64,000 nucleotides of DNA, from NCBI RefSeq assembly GCF_012328925.1, contig NZ_JAAXLS010000012.1, positions 1 to 64,000 of the forward strand. Direction: 5' to 3'. The stretch comes from Amycolatopsis acididurans (GTDB taxonomy: Bacteria > Actinomycetota > Actinomycetes > Mycobacteriales > Pseudonocardiaceae). The stretch's first letter is position 1; each line of letters starts with the position of its first letter. Of the stretch, positions 17,437 to 25,070 are shown piece after piece. The position numbers were made by a program, and so were the translations under genes. Below the pieces are notes generated by a model. The model saw only the letters and a list, made by a program, of their open reading frames with translations, was not told the origin of the DNA and did no database searches.

Positions 17437-17537
17437 GACCAGGCTCTTCGAAAAAATCCTCAGCGGTGTGTATCTGAGCGGCCCCCTCGTGCGTCATAGC
17501 TGGCGTCGGCTGAACAGGTAGCCCGCTTGGAGGATGC

Positions 17538-18668
17538 ATGAGCTGCGAGGAAGAAATCGCGGCCATTCGTGATTCCCTTGCCACGGTTGGGGATCCGTGG
17601 CAAGCCGGGGAGACCGTGCTCAGCAGGCTGGGGGCCGAGTCGCGTGCTGTGCGACTGGGGGTGCCGGCCCCGAGCGCGGCCGAGGTCGAGGCCAGGGCGG
17701 ATCTGCCCGGCCGGATGGCCGAGGCCGCGCTCGGGACCGCCGGGCAGAAATGCACGGCGGCCTACGCGCCGACGGGCACGTTGCCGCGGTCGTTCGATCT
17801 GCGCGAAACCTGCGACGGTGACTACGTCACGCCGGTCAAGGACCAGGGGGAATGCGGTTCCTGCACGGCGTTCGGCGTGATCGCGGTGCTGGAGGGCACC
17901 GCGGCCTACAGCAGGCGCAGGGCCGGGCTCGACCTGGACCTGTCGGAGGCGCAGCTGTTCTTCGGGCACGCCGCCGAGCACCATCTGACGAGCACCAGCG
18001 GCTCGTGGCCGGACGACCTGCTCGGCGAATGCGTGTCCGAAGGCGTCACGTTCGAGAATTACTGGCCCTATCACGACACCGGCGGCGGCTCGCTGCAGCC
18101 GGGCTGGCGGCACCATCTGGTGCGCGCCGAGCAAATCGTCGACCTGACCCGGGATCCGGCCGCGATCAAGCACCACATCTACGGCTACGGCCCGGTGACC
18201 GCGTGCATGGTGGTCTACGACGACTTCTTCCACTACGCGGGCGGCGTCTACCGGCACACCACCGAGGAGACCAGCGGCGGGCACTGCGTCGCGCTGATCG
18301 GCTGGGACGACGAGCACGGGTGCTGGATCGGGAAGAACTCGTGGGGGACCGGCTGGGGTGAGGGGGGCTACTTCCGGATCGCCTACGGGGAGGCGTATCT
18401 GGAGGACTATCCGGAGGCGAGGCCGACCACGCTCGGCTGCACCGGCGCCACACTGCGCGCGTGGTTACCGCCACAGCGCGCGCTCGGCCTGCACGTCCGG
18501 GCGCAGGACGTGTGGGCGAATCTGGAGAATCTGGGCTGGACCAGACTCTCGCAGGGGATGAGCGGTGCGCACCAGCTCGCACTGCTCGCGGACGCACGGG
18601 CCGGTGGCTACCCCGTCGTTCCGTATGTCGAGCACGACGAGATTCGCATGGTCCACACCGCTTTCTGA
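17538..18668 (+). CDS. papain-like (C1 family) cysteine protease with a C-terminal accessory domain
   Basis: The 376-residue protein has a propeptide-like N-terminus (1-75) and a C1 peptidase core at about 80-310. PVKDQGECGSCTAF supplies the oxyanion Gln103 and the catalytic Cys109; GGHCVALIGW gives His249; IGKNSWGTGWGEGGYF gives Asn267. The usual Trp after the Cys is replaced by Thr110. No signal peptide is seen, so it is probably cytoplasmic. Residues about 315-376 form a separate domain (VWANLENLGWTRL... LALLADARAGGYPVV), which recurs at the C-terminus of the next gene's product. It leads a cluster with a repeat protein, a sigma factor and a CHAT protease. Confidence 0.88.
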   Translation: MSCEEEIAAIRDSLATVGDPWQAGETVLSRLGAESRAVRLGVPAPSAAEVEARADLPGRMAEAALGTAGQKCTAAYAPTGTLPRSFDLRETCDGDYVTPVKDQGECGSCTAFGVIAVLEGTAAYSRRRAGLDLDLSEAQLFFGHAAEHHLTSTSGSWPDDLLGECVSEGVTFENYWPYHDTGGGSLQPGWRHHLVRAEQIVDLTRDPAAIKHHIYGYGPVTACMVVYDDFFHYAGGVYRHTTEETSGGHCVALIGWDDEHGCWIGKNSWGTGWGEGGYFRIAYGEAYLEDYPEARPTTLGCTGATLRAWLPPQRALGLHVRAQDVWANLENLGWTRLSQGMSGAHQLALLADARAGGYPVVPYVEHDEIRMVHTAF

Positions 18669-18697
18669 GCTTTCTGTCGAACAGGGGAGTCGAACCG

Positions 18698-19264
18698 ATG
18701 ACCAACACCGAGCAGGAACCAACCGACCTCGACACCGCGGCCGAGCAACTGGCGAAGGAGGCGGCGACAGGCGTCGCGCCGACGGGCAACTGGGAGCCGA
18801 ACACTCCGCCGCCGGTGGCTGCGCCGACCGGGAATTGGGAGCCGAACACGCCGCCGCCGGTGGCTGCGCCGACCGGGAATTGGGAGCCGAACACGCCGCC
18901 GCCGGTGGCTGCGCCGACCGGGAATTGGGAGCCGAACACGCCGCCGCCGGTGGCTGCGCCGACCGGTAACTGGGAGCCCAACACCCCGCCGCCCAACGGC
19001 GCGGCGCCCGCCCCGACTCCGGCCCCGGCAGCGCCCGCCGCACAGGGTGCCTGGGTGTACGGACGCCAGATCACGCAGCTGTTCGCCTCCAGCACCCATC
19101 CCGGTGTCTGGGCGTTCGTCGGGGGCGTCGGCTGGCGGCGTCTCGCGTCCTCCGAGGTCGGCCGCAGCCCGCTGACCACGCTGGCGCTGCTGGCCAAGAC
19201 CAACGGACTCGCCGTGTCCTACCACGAGGACGCCTACGGCCAGATCGACGAGCTGCAGGTCTGA
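18698..19264 (+). CDS. repeat protein with five 15-residue TGNWEPNTPPP units and a C-terminal domain shared with the neighbouring protease
   Basis: The 188-residue protein starts at ATG 18698. Residues 1-26 are acidic and helical; 27-101 are five tandem units of APTGNWEPNTPPPVA; a Pro/Ala linker follows. Residues about 115-188 (GAWVYGRQITQLF, VWAFVGGVGWRRL, LALLAKTNGLAVSY) match the C-terminal domain of the papain-like protease encoded 29 bp upstream. It has no signal peptide or TM segment. The extended Pro-rich units could be a spacer, a ligand for partner domains or a protease substrate. I do not know a described family for it. Confidence 0.75.
   Translation: MTNTEQEPTDLDTAAEQLAKEAATGVAPTGNWEPNTPPPVAAPTGNWEPNTPPPVAAPTGNWEPNTPPPVAAPTGNWEPNTPPPVAAPTGNWEPNTPPPNGAAPAPTPAPAAPAAQGAWVYGRQITQLFASSTHPGVWAFVGGVGWRRLASSEVGRSPLTTLALLAKTNGLAVSYHEDAYGQIDELQV
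18776..19000 (+). repeat. five tandem 45-bp coding repeats
   Basis: Units begin at 18776, 18821, 18866, 18911 and 18956. Units 2-4 are identical in DNA, while units 1 and 5 differ at several third positions. The identity of the inner copies implies recent expansion by slippage or unequal crossing over, so copy number may vary between strains. Confidence 0.95.
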
Positions 19265-19561
19265 CATGAGCTGGTGGTGGCCGGCAGCCGAGGGGGCCGC
19301 CGGCCGCCACCTCCCGGCGGGTCGCGCTGCGATCCGAAGGGGTGTGGTGGCCGTTGGGGGAGCGGTCACTGGGTTGAGGGGGGCGAGCCGGCCGGCACTT
19401 CGTCACGGAGCGTCGGCCGGCGTTTCCTCGACCGGCGCGGACTTTGGGCCATCCGAGTGAAGCACGTATCTGGTGCCATCGAGCTTCCTCACCTCTGTCA
19501 AGGAGCGAGATACTGCCAACGCCGAACACGAGGAGAACCACTGAGAGCGGGGGCGAATGCG
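19265..19561. other. intergenic region between repeat protein and sigma factor genes
   Basis: I see no gene here. A GC-rich inverted repeat (AGCCGGCCGGC near 19388 with GTCGGCCGGCG near 19420) could end the upstream transcript. A TATCTG at 19467-19472 resembles the element at 17471 upstream of the protease gene. Short reading frames in this stretch have poor codon bias. Confidence 0.4.
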
Positions 19562-20167
19562 GTGACGGAGGTCCATACCGCGGAAGCTGATCCTCCCTGG
19601 GAGGGCCTGGCAGGCGCCGAGCTTTTCGCGGCCTGCCTGCGTGCCGCGCGCGAAGGCAACAGACAGGGAATGAATCGGCTGGTCAGCGAGCTGACCCCGC
19701 TGGTGTGGAACGTGGCCAGAGGGCAGGGCCTGGACACGCACGCCGCCGAGGACGTGGTGCAAACCGTGTGGCTGGCGCTGTTCAGCCATCTCGATCAGGT
19801 GCGCGAGCCCAAGGCGCTGGCGGGCTGGCTCGTCACGACCGCGCGGCACGAGTCGCAGCGCGTGCACGGCCGCAAGGCGCCGCCGGTTCCGCTGACCGAC
19901 GAGCTGGCGGAGACCGTGCCGAGCACCCTGCCGGCCCCCGAGGCCGAGGTGCTGCGCGGCGAACGCGACCGGCGCATCTGGCGCGCGTTCGCCCAGCTGC
20001 CGCAGCGCTGCCAGGAGCTGCTGCGGCTGACCGTGCTCGCCGGGCGCGCCGAATACCGGATCGTCGCGGAGGCGCTGCGGATACCGCGCGGCAGCATCGG
20101 CCCCAACCGCGGCCGCTGCCTGAAGACGATGCGTGAACTACTGGACATCGAAGGGGGCAGCGCATGA
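19562..20167 (+). CDS. sigma-70 family (ECF-like) RNA polymerase sigma factor
   Basis: The 201-residue protein from GTG 19562 has region 2 at about 25-90 (ELFAACLRAAREGNRQGMNRLV, then HAAEDVVQTVWLALF, LAGWLVTTARHESQRVHGR) and region 4 at about 130-195 (FAQLPQRCQELLRLTVL, YRIVAEALRIPRGSIGPNRGRCLKTMRELL). It lacks regions 1.1 and 3, as ECF sigma factors do. The stop overlaps the next gene in ATGA. In such clusters the sigma factor usually drives its own operon; no anti-sigma factor with a classical zinc motif is present. Confidence 0.9.
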   Translation: MTEVHTAEADPPWEGLAGAELFAACLRAAREGNRQGMNRLVSELTPLVWNVARGQGLDTHAAEDVVQTVWLALFSHLDQVREPKALAGWLVTTARHESQRVHGRKAPPVPLTDELAETVPSTLPAPEAEVLRGERDRRIWRAFAQLPQRCQELLRLTVLAGRAEYRIVAEALRIPRGSIGPNRGRCLKTMRELLDIEGGSA

Positions 20168-20643
20168 GAGAACACGGAGCGCCGGAGGGCGGCGCCCACC
20201 CGGACGACGAATCGCTGCTCGCCGACCTCGGCCGAGTCATCGCCACGTTCGATCCGCCACCCCCAGGGCTGGTCGAACGGGTCCAGTTCGCGCTGGAACT
20301 CGAGAATCTCGACGTCGAGGTCGCGCGCTGGGAGCGGGCGGGTCTCGCGGGCGTACGCAGCGCGGTGGACCAGGGCACCATCACGTTCACCGTGAGCGAC
20401 CTGACCGTGATGATCAACCTCACCAGGACGGGCCGCTGCCACCGGATCGACGGCTGGCTGGTGCCCGCGGGGCGGTACGACGTAGAGGTCCGCGTCGCCG
20501 AACACGGTTCCTCGGCCACGACCGCCGACGAGGGTGGCCGGTTCGTGCTCGACGACGTGCCGAGGGGAACCACCCAGATCGTGGTGTCGATACCGGACAC
20601 GCGAGGGCGGCGGACCGTCGTCACACCCGCCGTGGTGCTGTAA
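20164..20643 (+). CDS. hypothetical cytoplasmic protein with C-terminal beta-sandwich, coupled to sigma factor
   Basis: The 159-residue product is translated from ATG 20164 inside the sigma gene's stop. The N-terminal 60 residues contain a helix (DDESLLADLGRVIATF, PPGLVERVQFALELENLD) like the sigma-interacting helices of small cytoplasmic regulators. Residues 85-159 look like an Ig-like/carboxypeptidase regulatory-type sheet (GWLVPAGRYDVEVRV, TADEGGRFVLDDVPRGTTQIVV). Its location between a sigma factor and a CHAT protease suggests that it senses or restrains one of them. That role is an inference. Confidence 0.65.
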   Translation: MREHGAPEGGAHPDDESLLADLGRVIATFDPPPPGLVERVQFALELENLDVEVARWERAGLAGVRSAVDQGTITFTVSDLTVMINLTRTGRCHRIDGWLVPAGRYDVEVRVAEHGSSATTADEGGRFVLDDVPRGTTQIVVSIPDTRGRRTVVTPAVVL

Positions 20644-20692
20644 AACTCACCGGCCGCACACGATCGCGTAAGAGTGTGCTCAGATAGGGCCT

Positions 20693-23281
20693 GTGGCAGG
20701 GCATCCTTCTCGCGTCGACCGCATCCTGGCGGCGGCCGAGGGGCTCTACCAGCGGGCCCGCAACGCCGCCGTCGACCACGGTCCCGCGGACGCGGCGAGG
20801 CTGTTGAACCAGTCGCTGCGCGAACTCGACCGGGCCGGGGCCGAGCGCCCGGCATGGCTCGCCCTGCGTGCGCGTGTCCTGATCAGCCTCGCCTCCGCCG
20901 ACGCCGAGGTCACCTCCTTCAAGGCCGGTCTCGCGCATCTCGCGGCGGCACGGGCGGTGCTGTCCCAGCTTCCCTCCGGCGACGAACGCGCCGACCTCGA
21001 GGCGGTCGCCGAACTCCAGCGTGCCGTGGTGTTGTTCCGCGTCGGCAGGCTCGAGGACGCGCTCACGGTGTTCAACGCGGTCCTGCCCAAGCTGGACCGC
21101 GACTCCGCGGACAACCGCTTCCGGTTCACCGTCAATTTGCTCAACCGTGCCTACGTGCACTTGCGGATGAGCCATCCCGACGCCGCGCTCGCCGATCTCA
21201 ACCGGTGCCTCGAACTGACGGTGGCGCACGGCCGCAGGCATCTGGAAGGCAAGGTGCGGCACAACCTCGGCGACCGGGCGCTGCTCGTCGGCGACATTCC
21301 CGAGGCGCTGCGGCACTACGAGGAGGCGGCGCGGATCTTCGAGGTCGAAGGTCCTGGCTCGCTGCCGCTCGTGCGGCTGGACCAGGCGCGGGCGCTGCTC
21401 GCCGCCGGTCTCGGCGAGGAGGCGTCGCGGCACCTCGACGAGGCGTTGCCCCGGTTGCGTGCGAACAAGCTGATCCAGGACGTCGCCGAGGCCGAGGTCG
21501 CCCGCGCGGCGGCGGCGATACTGGAGGGCGACTACGAGCTCGCGCGCCGCCACGCCGGTGCCGCACAACGGCGTTTTCTCCGGCGTGGCAACGAAAGATG
21601 GGCCGAGGTCGCCGCGCTCGCCAAGCTGCGCGTCAACGCGATGGAGGCGTTGAGCGGTGCCCGCCGCCCGCCCCGGCGGCTGCCGCTCGAACTGGTCGAG
21701 CACGCCGGGCACCTCGCCGAACTCGGACTGCGCGACGAGGCGGCCGCGGCGCGGTTGCTCGCGGTGCGGCTGCATCTGCGGCGCGGCGCGGTCGAAGCGG
21801 CGGAGGAGCAGCTGGCCCAGGTGCCGAGGCCGCGGCACACCACTCCGGTCGACCACGTGATGCTGCTGCGCCTGTGCCGCGCGGAACTCGCGGTGGCACA
21901 ACGAAATTCACGTTCGGCACTCGCGCAGGCGCGGGCCGGGCTGGCGGAACTGAGCCGCGTCCGGGACCGCATGGGCGGACTGGACCTGTTGTGCGGCACC
22001 GCGGTGCACGGCCAGGAGCTCGGCAGGCTCGCGGTCGGGCTGGTCCTCGACGGGGCACGCGGGCACGCGGGCGCGCGGCGGTTGCTGGCGTGGCAGGAGC
22101 TGACCCGCGCGCAGGTCTACCGGTACGAGCCGCTGCCGGCGATCGCCGATCCGGTACTGGCGAAGCTGATCATGGAGATGCGCAACGTGCAGCGAACCGC
22201 CCAGCAGAACCGGTTGGAGGGCAAGCCGGTCGGCGCGCTGGAGCAGCGTTACGTTCAGCTGCAACGGGAAGCGAGCAGGCTCGGCTGGTACACCAGTCCC
22301 TGGGGCAGACCGCGCCCGGTGTCGCCGCCGGAGGAGGTGACCGGGCACCTCGGCGACCGGGTGCTGGTGAGCATCATGGGCCACGGCGACGAACTCGCGG
22401 CCGTGGTGGTGCGCGACGGCCGGTTCCGCCTGCTGCGCCTCGGTCCGCTCGCGGAGGCCGTGGAGATCACCAAACAGCTGCACGCGGATCTGAACGTGCT
22501 GGCACCGGACCACCTGCCCGACCCGCTCGTCGCCGCGGTGACCGCGTCCGCGGAGAAACGGGCGAAACTGCTGGACGAGCTGATCGTGCGGCCACTGGCC
22601 GAAGCGATCGGCGACCGCGAACTCGTGATCGTCCCGTTCGGACCGTTGTACGCCTTGCCGTGGTCGGCTTTGCCGTCGCTGCGGGGCCGCCCGATTTCGA
22701 TCGCGCCGTCCGCGACGGCCTGGGTCAGCGCGGCACGCGACCGCACAGCCGAACCGGTGCTGCTCGTCGGCGGGCCGGGGGTGCCGGGCGCGATCGGCGA
22801 GGTGCGGGAGCTGCGTTCGGTCTACCCGCAGGCGAAACTGGTCGACGGGGCGGACGCCACCTCGGGAACTGTTCTGTCCGCTTTGGACGGTACGGGGCTG
22901 GCGCACCTGGTGGCGCACGGAGCCCACGAGCCCGCGAACGCGTTGTTCTCCCGGCTGGATCTCGTCGACGGTCCGCTGTTCGCCCACGAGACGGCGCGGC
23001 TGGACCGGCCGCCCGAGCACGTCGTGCTGGCCGCCTGCGAACTCGCGATGAGCCACATCCGTCCGGGCGAGGAAGCGCTCGGTTTCGCCGGTGCCCTGCT
23101 CGCCGGCGGTTCGCGGGCCGTCGTCGGCGCGATCGCCCGCGTGGGCGACCGCGCCGCGGCGGAGGCGATGACCGACCTGCACCGCAGGCTCGCCGCCGGC
23201 ACGTCGCCGGCGCACGCACTGGCCGAGGCCGTCGCCCCGGACCCGCTCCGCAGGCCGTTTCTGTGCCTAGGCGCCGGCTGA
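20693..23281 (+). CDS. TPR-CHAT caspase-like protease
   Basis: The 862-residue product starts at GTG 20693. Residues about 10-480 are alpha-alpha repeats of the TPR type (for example LLNQSLRELDRAGAERPAWLAL and HYEEAARIFEVEG). The CHAT domain spans about 545-860. The catalytic His is in LVAHGAHEPANALF (His742) and the catalytic Cys in VVLAACELAMSH (Cys782), each at the end of a hydrophobic strand, as in caspase-fold peptidases. The domain should be an active endopeptidase held in check by the TPR part. The gene follows the sigma/regulator pair by 49 bp and closes the cluster. Confidence 0.9.
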   Translation: MAGHPSRVDRILAAAEGLYQRARNAAVDHGPADAARLLNQSLRELDRAGAERPAWLALRARVLISLASADAEVTSFKAGLAHLAAARAVLSQLPSGDERADLEAVAELQRAVVLFRVGRLEDALTVFNAVLPKLDRDSADNRFRFTVNLLNRAYVHLRMSHPDAALADLNRCLELTVAHGRRHLEGKVRHNLGDRALLVGDIPEALRHYEEAARIFEVEGPGSLPLVRLDQARALLAAGLGEEASRHLDEALPRLRANKLIQDVAEAEVARAAAAILEGDYELARRHAGAAQRRFLRRGNERWAEVAALAKLRVNAMEALSGARRPPRRLPLELVEHAGHLAELGLRDEAAAARLLAVRLHLRRGAVEAAEEQLAQVPRPRHTTPVDHVMLLRLCRAELAVAQRNSRSALAQARAGLAELSRVRDRMGGLDLLCGTAVHGQELGRLAVGLVLDGARGHAGARRLLAWQELTRAQVYRYEPLPAIADPVLAKLIMEMRNVQRTAQQNRLEGKPVGALEQRYVQLQREASRLGWYTSPWGRPRPVSPPEEVTGHLGDRVLVSIMGHGDELAAVVVRDGRFRLLRLGPLAEAVEITKQLHADLNVLAPDHLPDPLVAAVTASAEKRAKLLDELIVRPLAEAIGDRELVIVPFGPLYALPWSALPSLRGRPISIAPSATAWVSAARDRTAEPVLLVGGPGVPGAIGEVRELRSVYPQAKLVDGADATSGTVLSALDGTGLAHLVAHGAHEPANALFSRLDLVDGPLFAHETARLDRPPEHVVLAACELAMSHIRPGEEALGFAGALLAGGSRAVVGAIARVGDRAAAEAMTDLHRRLAAGTSPAHALAEAVAPDPLRRPFLCLGAG

Positions 23282-23725
23282 GCCGCGTTCCGCCGCGCGC
23301 ACGAGCCGTGCGGACAGGAAGAGGATCGCGCCGCGCAGGAGCTTGTGCGCGACGGGACCGGTGCGGGGCAGTTTCTCGGTGAAGCTGCCGCGCCAGCACA
23401 GGTCCGTGCCGCCGGTGCCGTTCGGGGTGAACAGCACCTCGGCGCGGTAGTTGTCGACCGGGCCCGGGCGCGAGAACGTGTACACGTGGCGGCGGTCCTG
23501 CTCGTATTCGACGGTCTCTTCGAACATCAGCAGCGGCCACAGCCCGACCCGCCGGACGGCGCCGACGCCACCGGGCGGGTTGGCCCACTTCTCCCATGCC
23601 GACTGCACGATCAGCGGCTTGGCCCACTCCGACCAGCGAGCACCGTCGGTCTCGAGGCGGAACAGCGTTTCCGGGGCGGCGGTGCTCGTGCGCTTCACTT
23701 CGAAGGAGTAGGTCTTGCCTGGCAT
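23267..23725 (-). CDS. SRPBCC protein, Rv0910-like candidate toxin
   Basis: The 152-residue protein shows the SRPBCC/START pattern: SFEVKRTSTAAPETLFRLE, a WSEWAKPLIVQSAW loop, and a long C-terminal helix GPVAHKLLRGAILFLSARLV. Size and order match mycobacterial Rv0910, the proposed toxin of the Rv0909-Rv0910 pair. The divergent neighbour 49 bp away is an Rv0909-like antitoxin, which strengthens the pairing. It could instead be a lipid-binding housekeeping protein. Its 3' end overlaps the CHAT gene end by 15 bp. Confidence 0.68.
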   Translation of the reverse strand: MPGKTYSFEVKRTSTAAPETLFRLETDGARWSEWAKPLIVQSAWEKWANPPGGVGAVRRVGLWPLLMFEETVEYEQDRRHVYTFSRPGPVDNYRAEVLFTPNGTGGTDLCWRGSFTEKLPRTGPVAHKLLRGAILFLSARLVRAAERGSAGA

Positions 23726-23774
23726 CGGCGGCCCTTCAGGTGCGAGGTCGGGGACTTTGGGGTGAGATGGTGCC

Positions 23775-24011
23775 ATGGGCATCAACTTCGACGAAATCAA
23801 GAAGAAGGCGCAGCAGGCGCTGGACCAGAACGCGGAGAAGATCGAGAGCGGCCTCGACAAGGCGAGCGGCTTCGCCAAGTCGAAGCTCGGCCAGCATTCC
23901 GACAAGATCGACAACGTCACGTCGAAGGCGAAGGACCTGCTGCACAAGCAGACCGGCGGCGGCGACAAACCCGGCCCCGGCGCGACGGGCACCGGCCCCG
24001 ACACGCAGTAG
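23775..24011 (+). CDS. MT0933-like antitoxin family protein
   Basis: The 78-residue product MGINFDEIKKKAQQALDQ... is a Lys-rich amphipathic helix followed by a Gly/Pro tail, the pattern of MT0933/Rv0909-type antitoxins (GLDKASGFAKSKLGQHSDKI). It is divergent from the SRPBCC gene at 23267-23725, not co-operonic as in M. tuberculosis. Function as an antitoxin is inferred from the family. Confidence 0.75.
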   Translation: MGINFDEIKKKAQQALDQNAEKIESGLDKASGFAKSKLGQHSDKIDNVTSKAKDLLHKQTGGGDKPGPGATGTGPDTQ

Positions 24012-24095
24012 AGCGGGGAGTTCCGGAACCGGGCGGCCCAGCGTCTCGTGGGCCGTCCCGATGCCCTGTGCGCCCGCTGGGCCGGCCGCGCGTGG

Positions 24096-25064
24096 TTAAG
24101 CGACCTCGCCGATGGCCGTGTCGTCGGTGATCGCGGTGATCCGGCCGCCGCGTTCGCCCAGCGCGCGCAGACCGTCGCGCGCGTCGGGCGCCTCCAGGTT
24201 CACCCGCACCCCGGCCGGCGTCACCTCCCGTGCCCGCGCAAGCGTTTGCGCACCCTGGTGACCTGCGTTGATCGTCGCGGCCAGTCCGCCGGTCGAGGCG
24301 AGCGAACCGCGCATCGCACCCAGCCGCCCGAGCGCCTCGTCGAGCACCGGCAACAGCGCCTCCCGGTTGCCTTCGGTCATCGCCCGCACCAGTTCCGGCC
24401 GCGTTCCCGCCACGCGCGTGCCGTCGGTGTAGGACCCGGCGGCCAGCGCCATCGCGAGCGGCCCGCCCTCCGAGCCGACCGAGGCCAGCACCGCCGCCAG
24501 CAGATGCGGCAGATGCGACACCCGCGCGACGGCCTCGTCGTGCGCCGCCGCGGTGAGCGGAACGACGTGGGCGCCGACGTCGAGTGCCAGCCGCGCGACC
24601 TCGGCCCACGCGGCGAGATCGGTGTCGTCCTCGAGACACGCCACCCAGGCCGCCCCGCCGAACAGCGCCGCGTTGCCCGCGCGCCAGCCCGACTCGGTGG
24701 TGCCCGCCATCGGGTGGCCCCCGACGTAGCGAGCCTCGGGCGCCAGGCGCCGCACGGAGGAGAGCACAGCCGATTTCACGCTCGTGACGTCGGTCAGCAG
24801 ACAGTGAGGCACGCACGCGGCCACCTTGCGCAGCACCTCGTCCAGGCCCGTCAGCGGCACGGCCAGCACGACGATCGCGTCCCGCTCCGCGGCCTTGCGC
24901 AGCGCCGCGTCGAGGTCGGTGCTCGCGGCGAAGCCGTCAGCGCTCGCCTCCGCGGCGTCGGCCTCCGAGGCCGTCGCGCCCCACACCTTGCGCCCGACCG
25001 CCGATGCCGCGCGCAGCACCGAGCCACCGATCAACCCCAGGCCGATCACGCACACGTCTCGCAC
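24096..25064 (-). CDS. tyrA: prephenate dehydrogenase
   Basis: The 322-residue enzyme begins with the NAD-binding motif VIGLGLIGGSVLRAA. The TyrA-specific blocks TDVTSVKSAVL, YVGGHPMAGTTESGW (the conserved active-site His) and HLPHLLAAVLAS follow. It oxidatively decarboxylates prephenate to 4-hydroxyphenylpyruvate in tyrosine synthesis. No ACT domain is visible, as in other short actinobacterial enzymes. The start is GTG 25064. The M20 gene upstream ends six bases before it. Confidence 0.92.
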   Translation of the reverse strand: MRDVCVIGLGLIGGSVLRAASAVGRKVWGATASEADAAEASADGFAASTDLDAALRKAAERDAIVVLAVPLTGLDEVLRKVAACVPHCLLTDVTSVKSAVLSSVRRLAPEARYVGGHPMAGTTESGWRAGNAALFGGAAWVACLEDDTDLAAWAEVARLALDVGAHVVPLTAAAHDEAVARVSHLPHLLAAVLASVGSEGGPLAMALAAGSYTDGTRVAGTRPELVRAMTEGNREALLPVLDEALGRLGAMRGSLASTGGLAATINAGHQGAQTLARAREVTPAGVRVNLEAPDARDGLRALGERGGRITAITDDTAIGEVA

Positions 25065-25070
25065 GGGGCG

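Noticed and set aside
19266..19460. A 64-residue frame after the repeat protein gene
   Set aside because: No ribosome site and a Trp/Ala/Gly/Arg-rich product without pattern. The region looks intergenic.
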